Positions 1 through 6,572 of a DNA stretch of 9,137 nt are shown piece after piece. Position numbers and translations under genes: made by a program. Position 1 is the first letter of the stretch; each line of letters begins with the position of its first letter. The stretch comes from Dysgonamonadaceae bacterium (lineage in GTDB: Bacteria; Bacteroidota; Bacteroidia; Bacteroidales; Azobacteroidaceae). The stretch covers positions 1-9,137 of the forward strand of contig JAIRRK010000212.1 of assembly GCA_031256015.1 (NCBI GenBank). Direction: 5' to 3'. The notes under the pieces were generated by a model. That model saw nothing but the letters and a program-made list of their open reading frames with translations. It was not told where the DNA came from and searched no databases.

Positions 1-679
1 TTATTTCATCCACTACAGGTTCATCGCTGTCTTCAAATACCAATTGAGGTCTGTTTGCAGCAGTTGCCTCTTCTTTCGAATAAAAAGTAGTCAGATAATT
101 ATGCCTTCGATTACCCGCAGTGGTAGAAGACACATGAAAAGACAGTGTTTTATTTCCCTGAGCCAATTTAGCGAATACATAATCGGAGACATCGAAATAA
201 ACAAATTGGTCTTTTTCTACGGATACGGAAGAAGCTATAAAATCCGATTGATACTCGGATACCGTAGGTTTATTATTCCATGTCAGGGAACTTTCAGTCC
301 AATTGTTATCGGACGGCTTGATATACCAAAGAGTTCGATAACTGTCTGCTTCCACCGATCGCACTTTAAGTTTAATTTTGGCTCTATTGAATGATTCCGG
401 ATTAACATCGTCTGCATTGAATTTCAGATAAAATTGTCTGTTTGAAAAGTCGGCTTTAGACGTTTCCATTTCAGTTTCTTCAGCTTCCGCTTTGAGTTCC
501 AGATAAGCTCGGGAACCGTAATTTGTATTTTTCTCTTTATCATAAACTTGTGCATCTTCGGATGCCACTATTTCAACCGTTTCGGTTGCTGATACTTTCC
601 CGATAGAAGAAAAGATGAAGAAAATCAGTATTGGTAAAAGGGAAAGATTAATTCTCGTGTTTCTTTTGTAGTTGTTCAT
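1..679 (-). CDS. Secreted CBM96/DNRLRE-domain protein, N-terminal part (3' partial)
   Basis: An open frame of 226 codons runs from the ATG at 677-679 to the left edge with no stop. It starts with a Sec signal peptide: basic residues near the N-terminus (Lys5, Arg6, Arg9), a hydrophobic stretch of about 15 residues (LLPILIFFIFSS) and a cleavage site near KVSA-TE. From about residue 34 to 220 there is one beta-sandwich domain of the CBM96/DNRLRE type: an opening ASEDAQVYDKEKNTNYGSR, a RQFYLKF strand, the signature NNWTESSLTWNNKP, a FDVSDYV segment, and a closing TTFYSKEEATAANRPQLVF. This opening-and-closing pattern (asp/tyr strand, WTESS..TWNN, NRPQL) is characteristic of the family, which often precedes polysaccharide lyases or other glycan-active domains. 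After it comes an acidic linker (EDSDEPVVDE) typical of a join to a further domain. What the rest of the protein does cannot be seen. It follows the GH105 gene by 40 bases in the same direction. Confidence 0.85.
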   Translation of the reverse strand, partial: MNNYKRNTRINLSLLPILIFFIFSSIGKVSATETVEIVASEDAQVYDKEKNTNYGSRAYLELKAEAEETEMETSKADFSNRQFYLKFNADDVNPESFNRAKIKLKVRSVEADSYRTLWYIKPSDNNWTESSLTWNNKPTVSEYQSDFIASSVSVEKDQFVYFDVSDYVFAKLAQGNKTLSFHVSSTTAGNRRHNYLTTFYSKEEATAANRPQLVFEDSDEPVVDEI

Positions 680-719
680 TTCTCTTAAATTTTTAAGTTA
701 AACATTATATTCTTATTAT
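680..719 (-). other. 40-base intercistronic gap before the CBM96-like gene
   Basis: This short A/T-rich spacer separates the TAG of the GH105 gene from the ATG at 677-679. I do not see the Bacteroides-type promoter pair (TTTG near -33, TAnnTTTG near -7) in it, and its only inverted repeat (684-697, six pairs, two-base loop, all A/T except the end pairs) is too weak for a terminator. The downstream gene is probably on the same transcript. Confidence 0.55.
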
Positions 720-3700
720 CTACTTCACTATAATTGTTTTTGTGACTTTTACGTTTTCGTTACTTATTGTCAATAAGTAATAGCCGGCATGGAGCTTCGG
801 ATTATCCAGAATAATGATTCCGTTTTGAGGAATTATTTTCTTGGTCAATAAGATTTTTCCGTCCACATTTGAGACGATTATATTCGTTTCTTGTTCGGTA
901 TTTGATTTTAAGTCCAAAATTAATTGGGCATAATTATTCGTAAGAGGATTAGGATAGGTGATAATTTGATTTTCGGCACTTATTACATCGATGGTTGTTA
1001 AAGGATTATATATCACACGAACTTCAGTTACACTGTTCCAGTGTTCGCTTGTTGCCGCTGAATTACTATTACAGACAATACGTATGTATCGAGCGTTAAC
1101 CGGGTCAAATGCATATCTTTCCAGTTCTTCTGTTAATCCGCTCGACTCCAAACCGGTTAAAACGGGAGTAAAAATCTTGTTATCCGATGATACATCAATA
1201 TCGAAATACGCCACTCGCTCATTTCCTTTAAAAAAGGAAATATCAATGGCATTTATGTTGACCGGCTCGCCCATATCGAATTTAATCCATTGGCCACTTC
1301 TCCCTTCTTGTGCCCAACGTGTTCCCAAGTTATTATCCATTACATTGGAAGGCGGATTGCCTGTCTGATTTCCTATTGCGGTAATGGTTATTTTTGTTTG
1401 AGGAGGCGTTAATGAAAGAGGGACGGGATAAATGAAAGTACTGCTGCTGTTCTCCGGAATCACTTTCCCCTGCAAACTTTCCACATTACTTACATGTAAG
1501 ATATATTTACCGTAATCCGGGCGATCTGTTAAAGCCAAAAGAACTTGATTGGTTCCTCTTCGTGCAGCACCGTAGATTTCCACTTCGCCGGAAATCTCAT
1601 AATTTTCTATATTCAAAGCGGTGGATTCATCAATATCTTCACTGAAAGTAACCAATACTCTTTTATTCGTTTGCATCTCTGCCGATTGTATGATGATGGA
1701 AGGACTTTCCGGGACTTCAGGCATCTCTCCCGGAGCCAATTTTACGATTTCACTTGCAGTCCAAAGGAAAACGCCTATTCCGAATTCTACGTCGGCGGAA
1801 AGCTTAGACGGGTCAATAGGATCTTCTCCTTCATTTTGAATCAAAGTCAGTCTGCCGTTTGAAGAAACGGCGGATTTGCATAATCCGTTCCATGCTTTTG
1901 CGACTACAGGGAAATAAATGTTTCGATCCAGCAGATTATTGTTTATTCCCCATGCCATTCCGTAGGCAAAAAGAGCTGTTCCGCTTGTTTCCGGTCCGGG
2001 ATAATGTTGATCATCTGCTAAATTCATATTCCAAAAACCATCTTCCCGTTGAATATCTTTCAACTTAGCTGCCATGTCCGAAAATACTTGTATGTACTCG
2101 CTTCTATGAGGGGCTGTTTCCGGAAGAAACTCCAACGTTCTCGCCAAGGCAGCCAATACCCATCCATTTCCGCGAGACCAGTAAATATTTTCGCCGTTAG
2201 GAGACGATTTGGGAACATCTTTACTTGAATTTCCGGGTACTTTTTTAGGCGGAACACCGGGTTTGAATCCCCAATCACGCCACCATAAATGATCTGTTTC
2301 GCTGTATAATCCTCCCAAATTGTCATATTCCGCTAAAATAGGGCCGACACCGTATTCATCTTGATATTCTTTGGGCCACAGATAGCCTCGTGTATGAATG
2401 TCGCTTACAACCGTTCTGTTTTTTATGTTTGAAAATAATTCATACATTTTCTCAAAATACGTTTCATCTTCCAAAGCCACTCCGAGTCGGGTAATTGTAG
2501 GCATAGCCATTAACATGGCATCAATCCACCACCAATCATCGGATGCCGGATTAACGGATATACGGTAATCAATGGCATCCTTGATGCTTTTTATTTTATC
2601 CGCGCTTTTTTCTTCATCCATCAAATACAAATCAATGTAAGTTTGTCCGCAAGTATGATTGTCCGCATCGATGTAAAAAGTAGAAGGATAGCTTGCATTT
2701 CCTCCTTTCGGAGCAGTCCAATTATTTTTTTTTGCCCATTGAAGAGCATATTGCAGGTATTTATAGTCGGGATATACTTTATATAGATCCAAATTACCTG
2801 ATTGATATACAGAAGGGCGCCATGTATTTCCACTGATATTGCTATTGCTCATGATGCAATAATTATTGACTTTCAGGGCCGTATTAATTATTTCTTTCTT
2901 GGAAGGCAACTTTTCCGGAGATAAAGAATTTAATGGATTTTCTACGGTTAGTTTGAAATTTTTAACGGCATTAAACCAATCACTGTCTTGAGAATACTCT
3001 CCTTCCGGGAAGATGTTCCATCCTCCTCCGAAATAGTAAGTAAATTCTGTTCCGATAATATAATCGGTATAAATAATTTGTTGATTGCTTACGACTGTGG
3101 TCGAAGTTTCTCCGGGCATATATATTCCCGTATAAAAACGTGGATTGGGTGAAGTTACGGTTCCTTCACTTTCTTTTTCCGCGTAAGCAATCACATTTTT
3201 TTCGGTAATATAGCTGTTTCCGTTTGTATTGGTATGTAAAAATATCCCGGCCGCTAACTGTATCTTTTTTAATTTTCCTTCGTATTTTACAACCGCTTTA
3301 TTCAATAATCCGTTTGCATTTGTTGTTATGCGAACGGTTTTAGTATAATAATCTCCGCTTATTTCTACTTTCTTATACGTCAGAAGAAATTCGGAACGAA
3401 GAGGACCGTTTGTAATGATTTCACATTCATCGTAAGGATCGTGTAATCCTAATTTATTATTTGTATAAGCGACAATACCTCCTGCACCAAGTGTTTTTCC
3501 TCCTACGGAATAAGCATCAACACCTTCCTTTTGTTCCGAATGATAGTTTGAATAAGTGTACATTTTTTCAACAACAGGTTGAGCCATTTTTTTAACCCAT
3601 AAATCGGCACCGTTAGCGGAGTTAGGTTCTGAAGAAAGTAATTTCTTGGCATACATGCGGTAGGCCGTTCTGTCATTCTCCCAAGCTATATCGGCTCGAG

Positions 3701-4043
3701 TGGAAGGCATCATGATTCCGGCAAATGTTTTAGGAGCCGTTGTAGCCGGAGTCCCCGATTTTAATGTATAAACTTTGGTTTCTCCTTTGTTGATACTTGC
3801 TTGAAAGATGATCTTATTGTCATAGGGCAAAACCTGATAGACAACCGGATTATTTGCATCATCGTAAAGGGCAAGAGCAGATAACGATTCATAAGTCGCC
3901 GCATCTAAGACGACTTCTACGGTTTCATTTGTACGGTCAAACGACAGGGAGTTTTTTAAGGTAATCGATGTCGTTTGAGAAAAACTTTGCGGTACGGCAT
4001 AACCACAAAACAGGATTAAAAAAAATAATAACTTCGTTTTCAT
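720..4043 (-). CDS. DUF4861-GH105 unsaturated uronyl hydrolase with discoidin/CBM32-like domain and T9SS tail
   Basis: A secreted 1107-residue multidomain enzyme. GH105 enzymes hydrolyse the 4,5-unsaturated uronyl residue that polysaccharide lyases leave at a non-reducing end. The start at 4043 gives a clean signal peptide (MKTKLLFFLILFCGYAVPQS, cleavage near FSQ-TT). DUF4861 fills about 25-370, with DIAWENDR, TLGAGGIV and NGPLRSEF. The GH105 alpha/alpha barrel is about 376-773: WWWIDAMLMAMP holds Asp508 (codon 2520-2522), which matches the proton-donor Asp143 of Bacillus YteR; YWSRGNGW (621-628) and GPETSGTALFAYGMAWGIN (683-701) are also typical. An SbsA/Big-type Ig-like domain (about 782-872), a discoidin/CBM32-like domain (about 880-1012) and a T9SS type A sorting domain (about 1025-1107, starting at TYPNP) follow. 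GH105 alone is usually near 370 residues, so two thirds of this protein is accessory. It lies downstream of GH2 in the same operon. The uronic acid and linkage (rhamnogalacturonan, ulvan, arabinogalactan or other) cannot be read from sequence. Confidence 0.92.
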   Translation of the reverse strand: MKTKLLFFLILFCGYAVPQSFSQTTSITLKNSLSFDRTNETVEVVLDAATYESLSALALYDDANNPVVYQVLPYDNKIIFQASINKGETKVYTLKSGTPATTAPKTFAGIMMPSTRADIAWENDRTAYRMYAKKLLSSEPNSANGADLWVKKMAQPVVEKMYTYSNYHSEQKEGVDAYSVGGKTLGAGGIVAYTNNKLGLHDPYDECEIITNGPLRSEFLLTYKKVEISGDYYTKTVRITTNANGLLNKAVVKYEGKLKKIQLAAGIFLHTNTNGNSYITEKNVIAYAEKESEGTVTSPNPRFYTGIYMPGETSTTVVSNQQIIYTDYIIGTEFTYYFGGGWNIFPEGEYSQDSDWFNAVKNFKLTVENPLNSLSPEKLPSKKEIINTALKVNNYCIMSNSNISGNTWRPSVYQSGNLDLYKVYPDYKYLQYALQWAKKNNWTAPKGGNASYPSTFYIDADNHTCGQTYIDLYLMDEEKSADKIKSIKDAIDYRISVNPASDDWWWIDAMLMAMPTITRLGVALEDETYFEKMYELFSNIKNRTVVSDIHTRGYLWPKEYQDEYGVGPILAEYDNLGGLYSETDHLWWRDWGFKPGVPPKKVPGNSSKDVPKSSPNGENIYWSRGNGWVLAALARTLEFLPETAPHRSEYIQVFSDMAAKLKDIQREDGFWNMNLADDQHYPGPETSGTALFAYGMAWGINNNLLDRNIYFPVVAKAWNGLCKSAVSSNGRLTLIQNEGEDPIDPSKLSADVEFGIGVFLWTASEIVKLAPGEMPEVPESPSIIIQSAEMQTNKRVLVTFSEDIDESTALNIENYEISGEVEIYGAARRGTNQVLLALTDRPDYGKYILHVSNVESLQGKVIPENSSSTFIYPVPLSLTPPQTKITITAIGNQTGNPPSNVMDNNLGTRWAQEGRSGQWIKFDMGEPVNINAIDISFFKGNERVAYFDIDVSSDNKIFTPVLTGLESSGLTEELERYAFDPVNARYIRIVCNSNSAATSEHWNSVTEVRVIYNPLTTIDVISAENQIITYPNPLTNNYAQLILDLKSNTEQETNIIVSNVDGKILLTKKIIPQNGIIILDNPKLHAGYYLLTISNENVKVTKTIIVK

Positions 4044-4071
4044 TTTTATTTTACTTTGATTAGTTTTTGAT
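4044..4071 (-). other. 28-base intercistronic gap with A-rich leader of the GH105 gene
   Basis: The gap between the lipoprotein TAA (4072-4074) and the chosen ATG at 4041-4043 is very rich in A and T on the coding strand, ending in AAAATAAAA directly before the ATG. Such unstructured A-rich leaders are typical of Bacteroidota start sites and support this ATG over upstream in-frame ones. No terminator hairpin is visible, consistent with read-through. Confidence 0.6.
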
Positions 4072-6561
4072 TTATTTTTTATTTTCAGTTTGTCGGTACA
4101 GTAAAAACACTTCATCATCGGAAAGAGTTCGACTGTACATACGGGCAATAACAACTTCTCCATTCATAGTGTGTTGCGTTTTTCCGGAAGGATGTGTATC
4201 TCCTCCGATACAAAACCATTGCGAATCCGAACGTTTATTGATGATTAAGTTTCCGGGAGCATCAATTTCCCCTGATTTTTTCCCGTTTACATAAATCGTC
4301 ATTTTCTCCGAATTTTTATCGTACATTGCAACTACATGATAGTACTCGTTTTCTTGTATGTATACCGAACTTTTTACTTTTTTATATTTATCGTCGATAT
4401 AAGCCCAAAATTCGATTTGTCCTCCTTTTTCTTGTTCGATGCCCAAACCTTCCCATTCTTTCCCGCTTAACGGAGCTGAATTATTCAGATTTCTTGACAG
4501 ATAAAAGGTTTCGAGAGCAAAACTATTAATCAATGCTTTTTTAATCGGTTCATTGTTTGTGTAATCGACTTTATAAAAAGCAGTTTGATTGCCATTAAAT
4601 TGAGGGATATAACACTCCTGATGTATATTGTAATAAACTTCAGGAACGATTTCTCCGGTAGTTATCGGAATTTTATTGGGAGAAATATCTTTGGCATTTC
4701 CATCTTCTTGAAATTTGACATCAAATAAATCGGCTATGGGAATTTGAGCGTTTTGATCGGGAATAAACGGCGAAATAGTAAATGATTCGCCAATCAGAGG
4801 AAGAGAGATATTTCCATACGAGTCAACGGCTTTCACTTGTGCAACTAAAGGAACTTCCGTCGGGATTCCGAATAATTTAACGGTAAATTCTTTCGGAGCA
4901 TCGCTATTCAGATAAAATTGAGATATTCTTGTGTTTTTTAATACAATGTTATCGTTATCTAAAACTTCTATTATATAATGATGAACCATTTCATCATCCG
5001 TTGCTTGAGGAAATTTCACCCTATAAGCACCATCTTGAACAACTCCTATTTGGGCACTATCCGTATCTGCAAAGGAAGGAGCATTTCCTCCTGTTCTGTT
5101 TTTATAGCTGAAAGCGGAACCATCGTGAGGAGATTTAACCGTCCATTGGGGAAGTATTTTTTCTTTTCTTAAAACATCCCATCGTTCTATTTCGACATCT
5201 CCGTTCTTTTGAACAGACACAACCAATCCTTCCGATACATTTTGATAATTAGGCGGATAGATTCCTTCGGTATAACCGTATTCGATTTGAGTGAACGTAC
5301 CTCCTCCGATATTGACGGAAGTAAATATATTTTGATGGATAGACCTCGGATCACTTAAAGAGAAATTAGTGTGTCCGGAGAATGCGATTAGTTCCGGAAA
5401 TTGTTCCAATACAGGTTTAAGAACTTGAGAGCCCAAATTGGATTTGTCTTTTTCCGTGCCGTAATAAGTGTCGGAAATTCCTATGTGAGTAAAAAAGAAA
5501 ATCGGTTTATCCGGAAAATGAGTTTTTGCATCCTTCAAGCTTTCCGATAAGAATTTTTTATCTTCCTGAGTGAATCGATCGGTATAGATGCCGGTCATAC
5601 TTAACGTAATAAACGGATAGCCTTTAATGGAAAAGTATTGATGAAGAGGTTGATTTAATTCTTTTCGAAAAGTCGACTCTCCTTTTTCGAGGTAATGATC
5701 ACTGTTTCCCATCATAAAAAAAGTAGAAATATTGTTCGAAATAACAGAATCACAAATATTTTTAAGCTCCGCATATTGAGCGGAAGCTCCTATTTCGGTT
5801 AAATCCCCCACAAAAAAAACGGCATCGATGGGTTTTGACGTATCCAAAAGAACTTGTAATTTTTTGATTAATTTCTCTTTCGAATTATTTCGTCCAATCA
5901 ACAAATCCGAAATAACGATAAAACGAGGTAATCCTTCTGTTTGTAAAACCGGAAGAGTAAGTTTGATGGTATCTTCGCTTAGTCCTTTTACGACCACTTC
6001 ATCCATCCGAGATGTTTTATCGGAAGGTAATTTTTGAGCCGTAAATTCGTATTTATTCGGGTTCCCTTCTTCGATGGAGTTTTCTTTTTCGGTTATCCAA
6101 TCAGGTAATTCAAAACAAACAGGAGTATTTGCAATCAGGTTGATTTTGAAATTTAAATCATCGGAAATAACGATTGAATCTTCTTTTAAAAGAATGGCCG
6201 GTTTAACTCCTAATTGTGCAATTTGTATCTTTGCCAGTTCTTTTTCTTTGTTTTTCAGAACGATTTCTGTTGAACGTTTTTCTTGATGAGGATTGGCTAA
6301 AACGGATACATCTATTTTTTGGGTCGGAGTAAAATCTTTTTTCCATACCTCGGCTTTGCACCACGATGAGTCATTACTTATTGCGGTTAAATCAATGTTC
6401 GAGGTTACTAAGACAGTACACGAATTTGCATTGGAATCCAAGTATTGAATTAATTCTTGAGAATCAATCTCAAACAAGTTCTCCTGATTTTTCTCTCGAC
6501 AAGAATACGAAAGAAAAAAAATGATTCCTGATAAAGTTAAATATCTTAGTAACCTGAACAC
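4072..6561 (-). CDS. BACON-containing lipoprotein with degenerate metallophosphoesterase and LamG-like domains
   Basis: An 829-residue cell-envelope lipoprotein. The start is GTG; a stop lies immediately upstream, and starting here gives an ideal lipoprotein signal: Arg3 and Arg6, a hydrophobic core, and LSYSC with lipid-acceptor Cys21. Two BACON-like beta domains follow (about 45-118 and 119-209), a module often linked to glycan or mucin binding. A calcineurin-like phosphoesterase fold (about 211-460) shows VISDLLIG (Asp219), FVGDLTE (Asp253), MMGNSDHY (Asn286), FFTHIG (His359) and FSGHTNF (His397). Three conserved histidines are replaced: Leu221, Ser287 and Asn399. An Fn3-like segment (about 470-598) and a LamG/concanavalin-like jellyroll (about 605-825, with YYHVVAMYD and MTIYVNGK) complete it. 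It sits between GH2 and GH105 genes, so a role in handling or binding the same glycan at the cell surface is likely. Phosphatase activity is doubtful; the reaction, if any, is unknown. The frame is intact, so it is not an ordinary pseudogene. Confidence 0.85.
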   Translation of the reverse strand: MFRLLRYLTLSGIIFFLSYSCREKNQENLFEIDSQELIQYLDSNANSCTVLVTSNIDLTAISNDSSWCKAEVWKKDFTPTQKIDVSVLANPHQEKRSTEIVLKNKEKELAKIQIAQLGVKPAILLKEDSIVISDDLNFKINLIANTPVCFELPDWITEKENSIEEGNPNKYEFTAQKLPSDKTSRMDEVVVKGLSEDTIKLTLPVLQTEGLPRFIVISDLLIGRNNSKEKLIKKLQVLLDTSKPIDAVFFVGDLTEIGASAQYAELKNICDSVISNNISTFFMMGNSDHYLEKGESTFRKELNQPLHQYFSIKGYPFITLSMTGIYTDRFTQEDKKFLSESLKDAKTHFPDKPIFFFTHIGISDTYYGTEKDKSNLGSQVLKPVLEQFPELIAFSGHTNFSLSDPRSIHQNIFTSVNIGGGTFTQIEYGYTEGIYPPNYQNVSEGLVVSVQKNGDVEIERWDVLRKEKILPQWTVKSPHDGSAFSYKNRTGGNAPSFADTDSAQIGVVQDGAYRVKFPQATDDEMVHHYIIEVLDNDNIVLKNTRISQFYLNSDAPKEFTVKLFGIPTEVPLVAQVKAVDSYGNISLPLIGESFTISPFIPDQNAQIPIADLFDVKFQEDGNAKDISPNKIPITTGEIVPEVYYNIHQECYIPQFNGNQTAFYKVDYTNNEPIKKALINSFALETFYLSRNLNNSAPLSGKEWEGLGIEQEKGGQIEFWAYIDDKYKKVKSSVYIQENEYYHVVAMYDKNSEKMTIYVNGKKSGEIDAPGNLIINKRSDSQWFCIGGDTHPSGKTQHTMNGEVVIARMYSRTLSDDEVFLLYRQTENKK

Positions 6562-6572
6562 TTAAAAATTAT
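6562..6572 (-). other. 11-base intercistronic gap, GH2 gene to lipoprotein gene
   Basis: Only 11 A/T-rich bases separate the TAA of the GH2 gene from the GTG start of the lipoprotein gene, and the triplet directly before that GTG is an in-frame TAA (6562-6564). There is no room for a promoter or terminator, so the two genes should be co-transcribed and possibly translationally coupled. No Shine-Dalgarno-like purine run is visible, which is normal for Bacteroidota. Confidence 0.7.

Noticed and set aside
684..697. Inverted repeat CTTAAA-AA-TTTAAG in coding-strand sense, between the GH105 and CBM96-like genes
   Set aside because: Six mostly A/T pairs with a two-base loop cannot form a stable hairpin, and such repeats are expected in AT-rich spacers.
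2060..2326. Minus-strand 88-codon frame inside the GH105 gene
   Set aside because: It is an alternative frame across the GH105 barrel, whose conserved motifs are read in the main frame.
4044..4163. In-frame N-terminal extension of the GH105 gene to an ATG at 4163
   Set aside because: The extra 40 residues overlap the end of the lipoprotein gene, are Lys/Ser-rich without domain character, and would bury the clear signal peptide that begins at 4043.
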